A DNA stretch of 64,000 nucleotides. It comes from Chloroflexus aurantiacus J-10-fl (GTDB lineage: Bacteria; Chloroflexota; Chloroflexia; Chloroflexales; Chloroflexaceae). Positions 1-7,654 of this stretch are shown here, one piece after another. Each line of letters starts with the position of its first letter. Within the stretch, counting starts at the first letter, position 1. A program made the translations under genes and the position numbers. Below the pieces are notes generated by a model. That model saw only the letters and a list, made by a program, of their open reading frames with translations, searched no databases and was not told the DNA's origin. The DNA lies in assembly GCF_000018865.1 (NCBI RefSeq), contig NC_010175.1:2542001-2606000 (forward strand), written 5' to 3'.

Positions 1-405
1 GTCGAATTACTCGTGAACATGGGGTATGGTGGCTCGCGGCGTGATGCCGCACGGGCCGTTGGCCAGGTTGGAGATGAAGGAATCGATGGTATCATTGATG
101 AAGATCGGCTGGGTCTTGATACGATTTATATTCAAGCAAAACGGTGGGATAACGTTGTTGGCCGCCCAGAAATTCAAAAATTTGTTGGCGCTTTGATGGG
201 AAAGCGAGCAAGAAAAGGTATTTTCATTACAACTTCTACTTTCTCGGCTGAGGCTATTAATTATGTTGCAAATATTGATACGAAGATCGTCTTGATTGAT
301 GGAAAACGTTTAGCGGAGCTTATGATCGACTACGATGTAGGCGTGGCAACCGTCTCTACCTATCAACTCAAACGAGTTGACTCCGACTATTTTGGGAATG
401 GATAA
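1..405 (+). CDS. mrr: Mrr-family restriction endonuclease, C-terminal part (cut by window start)
   Basis: The reading frame is already open at base 1, so the gene starts outside the window and only the C-terminal ~134 residues are visible. The segment GYGGSRRDA, then GDEGIDGIIDED and YIQAKRW matches the catalytic core of Mrr-type endonucleases (PD-(D/E)xK fold), with the acidic residue of GIDG and the QAK triad as likely metal and catalytic residues. Family knowledge: Mrr cleaves modified foreign DNA. The C-terminal FVGALMGKRARKGIFITTSTFSAEA stretch is also typical of the family. No partner methyltransferase lies next to it in this window. The family call is firm; the upstream DNA-recognition domain cannot be judged. 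Confidence 0.85.
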   Translation, partial: VELLVNMGYGGSRRDAARAVGQVGDEGIDGIIDEDRLGLDTIYIQAKRWDNVVGRPEIQKFVGALMGKRARKGIFITTSTFSAEAINYVANIDTKIVLIDGKRLAELMIDYDVGVATVSTYQLKRVDSDYFGNG

Positions 406-504
406 CGTCCAGACCATTGTTCTCAGTGACAAGCGCATAGGATTAGCTGACCTGAGCGATCTCTCGCCCAGGCCAGGCCGGCAAGCGACGCCTATCTGCG
501 CGTG

Positions 505-678
505 CTACTTTATAAGCATTGCCAGGCCACAAATCAAGCCCCCCGCCACCGTTATCACGATCAGATGAAGCGCGAGTGGACTTCCGGCCAGGAGGAAGGA
601 TATGGCAGTCGCGACGATGCCGACGATAACACCAATAATGATTGCTTCACGTTCCAGTACGCTGAACATATCAATCAT
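505..678 (-). CDS. Tiny two-helix membrane protein (57 aa)
   Basis: A 57-residue frame starts MIDMFSVLEREAII and contains two hydrophobic stretches (about residues 12-31 and 36-56) separated by a short AGSPLAL turn, ending in LIK. Its ATG overlaps the stop of the upstream gene as ATGA (675-678), the classical arrangement for translational coupling, which is the main argument that it is real. The function is unknown. Together with its partner it looks like a small bicistronic membrane-protein operon. It could be chance coding, but the clean hydrophobic pattern and the coupling argue otherwise. Confidence 0.55.
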   Translation of the reverse strand: MIDMFSVLEREAIIIGVIVGIVATAISFLLAGSPLALHLIVITVAGGLICGLAMLIK

Positions 679-866
679 CGCTCTCGTTCACCAACATCGC
701 GTCCCTGGTCGAGCGAGTAGCTACCGTAATCCTGTGTAGGCGGTTCAGCCGCTTTCTTTACAATCACGCCAATCTGGATTAAAAACCAGAAGATACCTGA
801 GACAATCAGGGCGACTACGATCAAGCCGCCAATGATAATTGCGATCAAAAACAATGTGCTCATCAT
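675..866 (-). CDS. Small single-pass membrane protein (63 aa)
   Basis: The protein starts MMSTLFLIAIIIGGLIVVALIVSG, one long hydrophobic helix (residues 4-34) followed by a short polar tail (residues 37-63) with QDYGSYSLDQGRD. A strong purine-rich ribosome site (GGGGGAG) precedes the ATG at 866 by a few bases. The stop overlaps the ATG of the following 57-aa gene. I do not recognise a family; the architecture suits a bitopic membrane protein with its tail in the cytoplasm. Confidence 0.6.
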   Translation of the reverse strand: MMSTLFLIAIIIGGLIVVALIVSGIFWFLIQIGVIVKKAAEPPTQDYGSYSLDQGRDVGERER

Positions 867-1049
867 GGTTTTCTCCCCCTGACTATGACACTATATAGCA
901 GGTAGTTTTAGCGGAGATGCGGGAATTATCCCTCGCTTATGATACGAGTGAATAGCAGGCAACGTTGCAAAAGTTCTGACCGGGCCGTACCAGATCGGTG
1001 CCTGACATTGATTTGCAAACAATAACGTGAGCGGTTCTGCGCTCTGCTG

Positions 1050-1078
1050 TTAGCGGCAAATGATGATTGTGGTATACT
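1050..1078 (+). promoter_or_regulatory. Extended -10 promoter for the RodZ-like gene
   Basis: TATACT at 1073-1078 is preceded by TGG, an extended -10. The only -35 candidate, TTAGCG at 1050, is weak but correctly spaced at 17 bp. The same GTGGTATACT string recurs in front of two other genes in this window (20.1 and 23.5 kb). Confidence 0.5.
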
Positions 1079-1160
1079 GACCCCAGGAAGAAAGTATCTA
1101 ATATCACCATACCATAGGGGAGGATGGTAGGGAGCCAGCATTGCGGCAGAAGGAAGCGTT

Positions 1161-1973
1161 ATGAGTGAGTTGGGCGCGCGTCTACGACGGGCGCGGGAAG
1201 CGAACGGCATTTCACTAGCTCAGGCAGCGGCTGACACCCGCATTCTTCTGCAATCGTTGCAAGCGCTAGAGGAAGGGGCGTTCGAGCGTTTGCCAGGAGA
1301 TGTTGTTGCCCGTGGCTTTATTCGGAATTATGCCCAATACCTGGGGTTGTCCCCAGATGAGATGATTGAACTCTACCGGCGGGAACGTGGTGCTACCGAC
1401 AAGATTCGGATTGTTCCGGCAACTAACCCTCCCCGCACGCGCATGTATGTGCTGCCCAGTTTTTTTGCCATCTTCTTTATAACCCTGGCGCTTGTCGGTC
1501 TGGCCTATGTCGGCCTCAGCGCTCTGGGTCGGATTGGCGAGCGTGCCACTCCTCCAGCCGGCATCGCTCCCTCACCGACAATTGTGCCCCCTTCACCGCT
1601 ACCGACGCCTAGCCCACCACCGACCACAGTCAATCTCGTCGCTACGCCAACTCCTTCGCCCGTGGTGCTGACCCCGGCAATCTCACCTACTCCCGAACCG
1701 GAAGCAACTCAGTCCGCGCCAATTGTTGTTGAAGTACGGGTTCCCAATGTGCGTGGCAACGAGAATTCCTGGGTACGAGTACAGGTTGATGGGAGTACTG
1801 TCTTTGAGGCGATTATGCGTGCCGGTGATCAACGCACCTTTACAGCCCAGCGTCGCGTCTTTATTCGGGCTGGAAACCCTACCGATGTGGAAGTGACGGT
1901 TAATGGGCTGCAACAGGGACCACTCGGCACCGTGCCCGGCCAGCCGGTCAACTGGTCATGGCCACCAAATTAG
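1161..1973 (+). CDS. RodZ-like membrane protein with N-terminal HTH (XRE)
   Basis: Residues 1-70 form an XRE-like helix-turn-helix (LGARLRRAREANGISLAQAAADTRI, then LPGDVVARGFIRNYAQYLGL), the hallmark of the RodZ/HTH_25 family. A transmembrane helix follows at about 95-120 (MYVLPSFFAIFFITLALVGLAYVGL). Next comes a Pro/Thr/Ser-rich linker (about 130-180), and a C-terminal DUF4115-like beta domain (about 190-270). Family knowledge: RodZ links MreB to the elongasome and shapes rod cells, with the HTH in the cytoplasm and the DUF4115 domain outside. The start is set by AGGAAG upstream of the ATG. It lies 24 bp before yajQ, so co-transcription is likely. Confidence 0.8.
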   Translation: MSELGARLRRAREANGISLAQAAADTRILLQSLQALEEGAFERLPGDVVARGFIRNYAQYLGLSPDEMIELYRRERGATDKIRIVPATNPPRTRMYVLPSFFAIFFITLALVGLAYVGLSALGRIGERATPPAGIAPSPTIVPPSPLPTPSPPPTTVNLVATPTPSPVVLTPAISPTPEPEATQSAPIVVEVRVPNVRGNENSWVRVQVDGSTVFEAIMRAGDQRTFTAQRRVFIRAGNPTDVEVTVNGLQQGPLGTVPGQPVNWSWPPN

Positions 1974-1997
1974 TACATTCTGATAGGGAGTAAGTCC

Positions 1998-2495
1998 ATG
2001 CCCGCCGAAAATAGCTTTGATATTGTGTCAGATTTCGATCAACAAGAACTGGTGAACGCGGTTGACCAAACCCTGCGTGAAGTTCAAACACGATACGATC
2101 TGAAAGATGCTGGTGTAACAATCACCCTGACGAAAACAGAGCTGATCATTGAAGCTGACAGCGAGATGAGCCTGCGGAGTGTGCGTGATGTGCTGGAGAC
2201 AAAAGCGCTGCGCCGCAAGCTGTCACTTAAAATCTTTGACTACGGCAAACCTACCGATGCCAGTGGTGGGCGGGTACGTCAGGTGGTGACGCTACGCCGT
2301 GGCATCGATAGTGAGCTGGCAAAGAAATTGAGCAAGATGATCCGGGATCGCTTTCCCAAAGTGCAGCCCCGCATTCAGGGTGATTCACTGCGCGTCGCCG
2401 GGAAGAGCCGTGATGAATTACAGGCGGTAATCGCATTTCTCCGCGAACGCGAAGGCGAGATTCCAGTACCTTTGCAGATGACCAATTATCGCTAA
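1998..2495 (+). CDS. yajQ: YajQ-family (DUF520) nucleotide-binding protein
   Basis: The protein matches the YajQ family along its full 165 residues: N-terminal MPAENSFDIVSDFDQQELVNAVDQ, the central YDLK segment and C-terminal KVQPRIQGDSLRVAGKSRDELQAVIAFLRE are diagnostic. Family knowledge: it has two RRM-like ferredoxin folds, and some members bind cyclic di-GMP. The length equals the family norm. The start has a GGGAG site seven bases upstream. It probably shares a transcript with the RodZ-like gene. Confidence 0.9.
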   Translation: MPAENSFDIVSDFDQQELVNAVDQTLREVQTRYDLKDAGVTITLTKTELIIEADSEMSLRSVRDVLETKALRRKLSLKIFDYGKPTDASGGRVRQVVTLRRGIDSELAKKLSKMIRDRFPKVQPRIQGDSLRVAGKSRDELQAVIAFLREREGEIPVPLQMTNYR

Positions 2496-2634
2496 CCATA
2501 TTCCCTGGCGGTGCCCGGTGTGATCCTCCTGATACCTTCATGCTCAGCGGAGGTTTTGCGCGATCACGGTAAAAACCCTCTCGCCAATGGCACGGGCGAC
2601 CGGCCCTGGTACACGCTCGCGCTGAAACTCGATC

Positions 2635-2640
2635 TATAAT
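2635..2640 (+). promoter_or_regulatory. -10 element upstream of rimO
   Basis: A perfect TATAAT lies 63 bp before the rimO start. No convincing -35 hexamer is visible at the right distance. Confidence 0.45.
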
Positions 2641-2702
2641 GGAACGAGAGGATGCTGTATCCTTTTACAAGAATGTACAACAATATATAGAGAACGTAAC
2701 CA

Positions 2703-4070
2703 ATGAAATATCACATCGTTACGCTGGGATGCCCCAAAAATGCTGTCGATAGCGAGGGAATGGATGGGCTGCTCAGCACACAGGGTCATCAGGCAGTTGC
2801 TTCGGCTGAAGAGGCCGATGTTATTATTGTTAACACCTGTAGTTTTATCGCGGCTGCGCGTGCCGAAACCCTTGGTGTCCTGAAAGAACTGGCCGGGCGT
2901 AAACGCCCCGGTCAACGGCTCATTGCCGCCGGTTGTATGGCGCAGAGCCATCCACACGAGGTGGCCGGTGTGCAAGGCGTAGACGCAACGCTGGGTACGC
3001 AGCAGTGGACGCAGATCAACGCGCTGGTCGGGCAACTGGAACGCCCGGTTATTCCGTTGACGCCAGGGCAACCGGTGGCCACCATTCCACTGACGACGAC
3101 CACAAACGGCCAGCCGACCTCGTATGCCGATTGGCGCACAACGCAGATTCGGCGCACACACCAGACACCCTCCGCCTACCTCAAAATCTCCGATGGCTGC
3201 AACCTGCGCTGCGCCTTCTGCACAATTCCCAGCTTCAAGGGCGATATGCGCTCGAAGCCGGTCGGTGCGGTGCTGGCGGAAGCGCAAGAACTGGTTGCCG
3301 GAGGCGTCCGGGAGATTGTGCTGGTTGCGCAGCATCTGACCGACTACGGACGTGATCTTGGTTTGAAAGATGGTCTGGCCACGCTCCTGGCCGAGTTGTG
3401 TCAGGTAACGCCCCCAGAGACCTGGATTCGCCTGATGTACGCTTACCCGCACGGTATCAGCGAGCGGCTGATTACCACGATGGCCAGCTACCCTCAAATC
3501 TGCCACTACCTCGATATGCCGTTGCAACATGCGCATCCGGCTACGCTGCGGCGGATGCGCCGGCCACCGGACACCGACCGCACCCTGCGGATTATCGCTG
3601 AACTACGGGCTGCGATGCCCGATATTGCCATCCGTTCAACATTCATTGTCGGGTATCCCGGCGAAACCACGGCTGAATTCCACGCCCTGCTGGAGTTCTT
3701 GCAAACTGCCCAACTCGACCGGGTCGGTGCCTTTCGCTACTCCCGCGAACCAGGAACACCAGCTGCCGAATTGCCCGATCAGGTACGCCCCCAGGTGATC
3801 GAGCGGCGCTGGCACGAGCTGATGCGTCTGCAACAAACCATCTCCTATACGCGCAATCAGCGCTGGGTGGGGCGAACGATCAAGGTGTTGATCGAAGGGA
3901 ATGGCACGGCAGATGATGGCAGTGCGCTGAGTATCGGGCGCTCGTTCCGTGATGCACCTGAGATTGACGGTCAGGTGTTTGTCTGGGGCAACTATCCAGC
4001 GGGTACAATGATACCGGTACAGGTTACCCAGGCGACTGCGTACGACTTGTGGGGAGAGGCTCTGTCGTAG
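2703..4070 (+). CDS. rimO: Ribosomal protein S12 methylthiotransferase RimO
   Basis: This radical-SAM enzyme beta-methylthiolates an aspartate of ribosomal protein S12. The N-terminal methylthiotransferase domain carries the three auxiliary-cluster cysteines (C10 in LGCPKNAVDSE, C46 in NTCSF, C78 in AAGCMA). The radical-SAM motif CNLRCAFC sits at C166/C170/C173. GCPKNAVDSE distinguishes RimO from MiaB. A C-terminal TRAM domain follows the catalytic barrel (VLIEGNGTADDG onward). Its 455 residues match the family. It stands alone, convergent with the BlaI-type gene. Confidence 0.93.
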   Translation: MKYHIVTLGCPKNAVDSEGMDGLLSTQGHQAVASAEEADVIIVNTCSFIAAARAETLGVLKELAGRKRPGQRLIAAGCMAQSHPHEVAGVQGVDATLGTQQWTQINALVGQLERPVIPLTPGQPVATIPLTTTTNGQPTSYADWRTTQIRRTHQTPSAYLKISDGCNLRCAFCTIPSFKGDMRSKPVGAVLAEAQELVAGGVREIVLVAQHLTDYGRDLGLKDGLATLLAELCQVTPPETWIRLMYAYPHGISERLITTMASYPQICHYLDMPLQHAHPATLRRMRRPPDTDRTLRIIAELRAAMPDIAIRSTFIVGYPGETTAEFHALLEFLQTAQLDRVGAFRYSREPGTPAAELPDQVRPQVIERRWHELMRLQQTISYTRNQRWVGRTIKVLIEGNGTADDGSALSIGRSFRDAPEIDGQVFVWGNYPAGTMIPVQVTQATAYDLWGEALS

Positions 4071-4082
4071 ATGAACAGCAGC

Positions 4083-4112
4083 GAGTGGCGCGGATGTCAA
4101 TCCACGCCACTC
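4083..4112. terminator. Bidirectional hairpin between convergent rimO and blaI-like genes
   Basis: GAGTGGCG (4083-4090) pairs with CGCCACTC (4105-4112), with a further inner GGA/TCC pairing. It lies between two converging stop codons. There is no strong T-tract, so this is a terminator by position and structure. Confidence 0.55.
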
Positions 4113-4129
4113 ACCGTTTGGGAAAGCGA

Positions 4130-4555
4130 TTACTTTGTTCCGTTTAACCGCTGACTAATCTCACGCTGGAGGCGACGCAATTCGGCAGGATTATTTTTTG
4201 CCAGATAATCAACCATGTACGAAATGGCAGTATCGCTATAATCATCAAGTAGGCCATCCAGAACCTGTCGTACAACCAAATTAACAAATTCATCTTCAGA
4301 GATAACCGGGGTGTACACGTATGCCAGCCCGTCGCGCTCACGATTCAGGACACCCTTATCGGCCAGGCGACTCATAGTAGTCATAACGGTTGTGTACGCA
4401 ATATCGCGCTGTTGGGCCAGCTTCCGATGTACCTTTTTCACTGTACTCGATCCCTCTTGCCAGAGGATTTGCATAATCTCTGTCTCGAGTGGACCCAGTA
4501 CCTTAACCAGACCATCTTTCGTCGGGCTGAAGCGGAAACGCAGGTTGAACGCCAT
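4130..4555 (-). CDS. BlaI/MecI/CopY-family transcriptional repressor
   Basis: The 141-residue protein has a winged helix (about 18-90: LGPLETEIMQILWQEGSSTVKKVHRKL, then TTVMTTMSRLADKGVL) typical of BlaI/MecI repressors, and a helical dimerisation tail. The start at 4555 (MAFNLRFRF) is chosen because AAAGGGGTG precedes it; an ATG 38 codons upstream would give a non-conserved extension. It is divergent from the polyprenyl synthase gene, and an operator-like repeat lies between them. No BlaR-type sensor protease is adjacent, so the inducing signal is unknown. Confidence 0.85.
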   Translation of the reverse strand: MAFNLRFRFSPTKDGLVKVLGPLETEIMQILWQEGSSTVKKVHRKLAQQRDIAYTTVMTTMSRLADKGVLNRERDGLAYVYTPVISEDEFVNLVVRQVLDGLLDDYSDTAISYMVDYLAKNNPAELRRLQREISQRLNGTK

Positions 4556-4695
4556 AATACACCCCTTTACGTGCGTTGACGGTAGCGATAGCACAGCACT
4601 TCTTGAGAGCGAGTGTACGGCGTTACAGGCATTTCGAGAAGAGGAAAACATTACACGGCGATGACTCATCGGTAGTACTATTTCTCGCTTATTTA

Positions 4696-4712
4696 TACGA
4701 CAAATCGTCGTA
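4696..4712. promoter_or_regulatory. Operator-like inverted repeat between blaI-like and polyprenyl synthase genes
   Basis: TACGACAAATCGTCGTA contains perfect 6-bp arms (TACGAC/GTCGTA, extending to ATACGAC/GTCGTAT) around AAATC. It lies in the 187-bp divergent gap. A 15/17 match occurs at 47701-47717. Binding by the adjacent BlaI-type repressor is inferred from position only. Confidence 0.5.
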
Positions 4713-4742
4713 TTCGGCTGTTAGAATTGTAAACCATTTGTA

Positions 4743-5780
4743 ATGAATATGACAGCAACACCAGACGTTCGTTATCAAATTCAGGCGGAAATGCGTGCTG
4801 CATTTCCGGTGGTCGAAGGGCGGTTGAGCCGGTTTTACGCCATGCAGGAGTACCATCTCGGCTGGCGCAATGAGGATTTGACGCCGGCGGACGCCGATCC
4901 AGGCAAGTTGATCCGGCCACAGCTCGTATTACTGGCCTGTGCGGCTGCCGGTGGTGATCCGCAACAGGCGTTGCCGCTTGCCGCCGGTATTCAGTTATTG
5001 CACGACTTCTCGCTCATCCACGATGACATCGAAGATGACAGTGCTATGCGGCGTGGACGGCGCACACTGTGGCACATCTGGGGGCTGGCCCATGGCATCA
5101 ATGCCGGCGATGCCATGTTTGTCATCGCTCATCTGGCTATTCACCGCCTGAGCGAACGCGGCTTGCCGGCAGAGCGGGTGTTATCGATTCTGCGTCGTTT
5201 CGATGAGATCATCCTCCGCATCTGCGAAGGGCAATACCTTGATCTCAGCTTTGAGGGCGATCTGAGTATTACTCCCGCTGATTACCTGACGATGATCGGT
5301 GGCAAAACTGCCGCTCTCATCGCCGGCGCTGCGGAACTCGGTGCCCGTGCCGCCGGCGCTGACGGAGAGACGGTGGCTGCACTGGCCGATTTTGGGCGAG
5401 CGGTTGGCCTGGCCTTCCAGATCGAAGACGATATTCTCGGTATCTGGGGTGCTCCCGAACAGACCGGTAAACCGTTCGCTGCCGATCTCTACCGCCGTAA
5501 AGTCAGTCTACCGGTTGTGCATGCGTTGACGCATAGCCCTGAACGCGAGCGTCTGGCTGACCTCTACCGCCAGCCCACACTCGACGAGGCTGCTGTGATG
5601 CAGGCGATGGCTATTCTCGATGCTGCCGGATCACGTGCCTTCTGCGCTGCAATGGCAAATGAACATCATCAGGACGCCTTCAAAGCCCTGGATCGCCTGA
5701 ATCCGGCTACCGCGGCGGCAGCCGCAGCCCGTAATCAGTTACGTTCACTGACGCAACGTCTGATTGGGCGGCAGGCGTAG
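4743..5780 (+). CDS. Polyprenyl (probably geranylgeranyl) diphosphate synthase
   Basis: This is a trans-prenyltransferase of the FPP/GGPP synthase family. The first aspartate-rich motif is DDIED (residues 94-98, in LIHDDIEDDSAMRRGRRT) and the second is in AFQIEDDILGIWG (about 225-230). KLIRPQL at about 55-61 supplies the pyrophosphate-binding Lys and Arg. It condenses IPP with allylic diphosphates, and in a phototroph would feed carotenoid and chlorophyll side chains. Chain length cannot be read with certainty from the motif. It is a single gene divergent from a BlaI-type repressor, which may control it. No clear ribosome site is visible; an ATG two codons downstream is equally possible. Confidence 0.88.
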   Translation: MNMTATPDVRYQIQAEMRAAFPVVEGRLSRFYAMQEYHLGWRNEDLTPADADPGKLIRPQLVLLACAAAGGDPQQALPLAAGIQLLHDFSLIHDDIEDDSAMRRGRRTLWHIWGLAHGINAGDAMFVIAHLAIHRLSERGLPAERVLSILRRFDEIILRICEGQYLDLSFEGDLSITPADYLTMIGGKTAALIAGAAELGARAAGADGETVAALADFGRAVGLAFQIEDDILGIWGAPEQTGKPFAADLYRRKVSLPVVHALTHSPERERLADLYRQPTLDEAAVMQAMAILDAAGSRAFCAAMANEHHQDAFKALDRLNPATAAAAAARNQLRSLTQRLIGRQA

Positions 5781-5819
5781 GTGGTCTCTCTGCCGTGTAT
5801 GAGCGTGGTCATGACAGAG

Positions 5820-5853
5820 TCTGTGCCACTCGCTTGATGTCATCGGGCACAGA
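5820..5853 (+). terminator. Likely terminator after the polyprenyl synthase gene
   Basis: TCTGTGCC (5820-5827) pairs with GGCACAGA (5846-5853) and is followed by a T-rich tract (CTAATCTGTTTCTCTT). Confidence 0.45.
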
Positions 5854-5933
5854 ACCTAATCTGTTTCTCTTAAACTAATGACATGCTCGAATTTAGAACT
5901 CTCAACCGTCTTTTCATCCGGCTGCAAATGTGA

Positions 5934-6168
5934 TACACTATAGCCGTTACACAGCGTCACGTCGCCGCGAGAGTCCGTTCGTCCGTTTGAGGCCCGATCG
6001 ACTCCCCCGTCCGCATGACCTCCACGCCTGAGGAACAGCACGCGGCGCTGTGGGCCGCCGTTCGCTCTGAGGCGAAGCGTCCGGTGTTTGTTTCGGAGGC
6101 GTGGTTTGTGGGCATTAGCCCCGTGAGTGACTGCGTTGATCAACCAACGCGGAGGGAGTGGGACCGGA
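5934..6168 (+). promoter_or_regulatory. Promoter and long structured 5' leader of the RRM protein gene
   Basis: An extended -10 (TGATACACT, hexamer 5934-5939) precedes about 220 nt of untranslated leader. CCACGCCT (6022-6029) pairs perfectly with AGGCGTGG (6097-6104). That stem encloses two local hairpins: GCGGC/GCCGC at 6042-6058 and TTCGC/GCGAA at 6061-6076. A last hairpin, GCGTTG/CAACGC (6133-6150), directly abuts the GGAGGGAG ribosome site at 6151. This is compatible with temperature- or protein-controlled translation, as in cold-shock and RNA-binding-protein mRNAs, but I recognise no named riboswitch. Confidence 0.5.
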
Positions 6169-6471
6169 ATGTACGTGAAGCTTTTTGTCGGTAATTTGGC
6201 CTGGAGCGTTGATGATGCAACGCTAGAGGCCTTCTTTCAGGACTACGGCGATGTACGTAGCGCACGGGTGATTAACGATCGCGAGACTGGTCGTTCACGT
6301 GGATTCGGCTTTGTCGAAATGGAAGTCGCTGATGTAGCGACTGTGATCAGCCAGACGAACGGTCGTCCGATCAACGGGCGTGAAATTCGAGTCAATGAAG
6401 CCGAGGACAAGGGTTCCCGCGGCCCTCGTTCCGGCGGTGATCGCGGCGGCTTCGGCGGTCGGCGTTACTAA
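6169..6471 (+). CDS. RRM-domain RNA-binding protein (glycine-rich tail)
   Basis: The protein has 100 residues. The RRM occupies residues 1-80, with RNP2 (LFVGNLAW) and RNP1 (SRGFGFVEM) both intact, followed by a short Gly/Arg tail (GPRSGGDRGGFGGRRY). This is the bacterial/cyanobacterial Rbp type of cytoplasmic single-RRM protein, which binds single-stranded RNA and is often cold-regulated. The start MYVKLFVGNL at 6169 is chosen because GGAGGGAG precedes it and upstream codons fall in the structured leader. It is monocistronic, with a terminator downstream. Confidence 0.92.
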   Translation: MYVKLFVGNLAWSVDDATLEAFFQDYGDVRSARVINDRETGRSRGFGFVEMEVADVATVISQTNGRPINGREIRVNEAEDKGSRGPRSGGDRGGFGGRRY

Positions 6472-6524
6472 CGCTTCCCTTCGAGCCGGTCGCGCCTCAA
6501 CTGGCTCGTGTGCGGGATCCTCTG

Positions 6525-6545
6525 CCCCCTGTCATTGACAGGGGG
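6525..6545 (+). terminator. Terminator of the RRM gene
   Basis: A perfect 9-bp stem, CCCCCTGTC/GACAGGGGG, has a 3-nt loop and lies 53 bp after the stop. Only a weak T-rich tail (TATGTTGTG) follows. Confidence 0.65.
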
Positions 6546-6568
6546 TATGTTGTGTCAGGATATAGATT

Positions 6569-7654
6569 ATGGTTGTCGTTCTTTTCATCGCAGGCATTGT
6601 GCTGCTTGTATTGGGTGCCGATCTGCTGGTGCGCGGGGCAGCCAGTCTGGCTGCCGGCCTGGGTGTCTCTTCGCTGATTATTGGTCTGACCGTTGTTGCC
6701 GTTGGTACGAGTTCCCCGGAAATTGCCGTTAGCCTGCAAGCTGCGTTCGACGGCCAGGGCGCCATTACACTCGGCAACATCGTCGGGAGTAATATTGCCA
6801 ATGTGATGCTCATTCTGGGTGTAGCGGCGATGTTTGGCTCACTGCCGGTTGATCAGCAAATTTTCCGCCGTGACCTGCCAATTATGATCGGCGCCTCTCT
6901 CCTGACCTTTTTGCTCGCCCTTGATCGCACGTTATCGTGGGTTGATGGGATGATTATGCTGCTGGCCTTGACAGGCTATGGATGGATTATGTGGCCGCGA
7001 AATAGCACTCACGAGACACTGCATCATGCTCGAACTACTCAACGGCACTGGCGTGCGATTGTTCTCCAACTGGCAATGGTCGTCGGCGGCCTGGTATTAC
7101 TCATTCTGGGTGCGCGCTGGCTGGTCGATGGTGCAGTTACCTTTGCAAGCTGGTTTGGCGTGAGTGAGTTGATTATCGGGCTGACGATTGTCGCTGTTGG
7201 TACCTCACTCCCAGAGATTGCGACATCGGTGATCGCCGGTTTACGGGGTGAACGTGATATTGCGGTTGGGAATGTGATCGGGAGTAATATTCTCAATCTG
7301 CTCCTTGTTCTGAGTACGACGATGATCCTGTCACCACAACCGATTGCCGTGCCTGAAGCAACGATCTGGCTTGACCTACCGGTGATGCTTGGGGCAGCGA
7401 TCATCTGTTGGCCGATTTTCTTTACCCGCCGGATGGTGTCGCAACGGGAAGGTAGTCTCTTACTGGTCTATTACCTGAGCTATACGCTGTATCTGGTTTT
7501 GCAGGCAACCGGCAGTGCCGGATTGTCGATCTATACTACAGTTGTAGGTCTGGTATTGATTCCTCTCACTGTCGCTCTGTTGGTTGTTCGAGCCTTGCGC
7601 TGGCTGGGGGAAGAGCGTCGCCAGCGTCAGCTTTCAATGAATGCTTCGGAGTAG
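6569..7654 (+). CDS. Calcium/sodium antiporter (CaCA family, YrbG-like)
   Basis: The 361-residue polytopic membrane protein contains the two inverted alpha-repeats that define the CaCA superfamily: GLTVVAVGTSSPE (residues 39-51) and GLTIVAVGTSLPE (about 207-219). Each is followed by GNIVGSN or GNVIGSN. The acidic residues after the proline are the ion ligands. About ten hydrophobic helices are visible. It exchanges Ca2+ (or another cation) for Na+ or H+ at the inner membrane. The next gene begins immediately after the stop (TAGATG), so the two are co-translated. Confidence 0.9.
   Translation: MVVVLFIAGIVLLVLGADLLVRGAASLAAGLGVSSLIIGLTVVAVGTSSPEIAVSLQAAFDGQGAITLGNIVGSNIANVMLILGVAAMFGSLPVDQQIFRRDLPIMIGASLLTFLLALDRTLSWVDGMIMLLALTGYGWIMWPRNSTHETLHHARTTQRHWRAIVLQLAMVVGGLVLLILGARWLVDGAVTFASWFGVSELIIGLTIVAVGTSLPEIATSVIAGLRGERDIAVGNVIGSNILNLLLVLSTTMILSPQPIAVPEATIWLDLPVMLGAAIICWPIFFTRRMVSQREGSLLLVYYLSYTLYLVLQATGSAGLSIYTTVVGLVLIPLTVALLVVRALRWLGEERRQRQLSMNASE

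Noticed and set aside
2634-3536. A 300-codon minus-strand frame opposite rimO
   Set aside because: Antisense shadow of the conserved radical-SAM gene.
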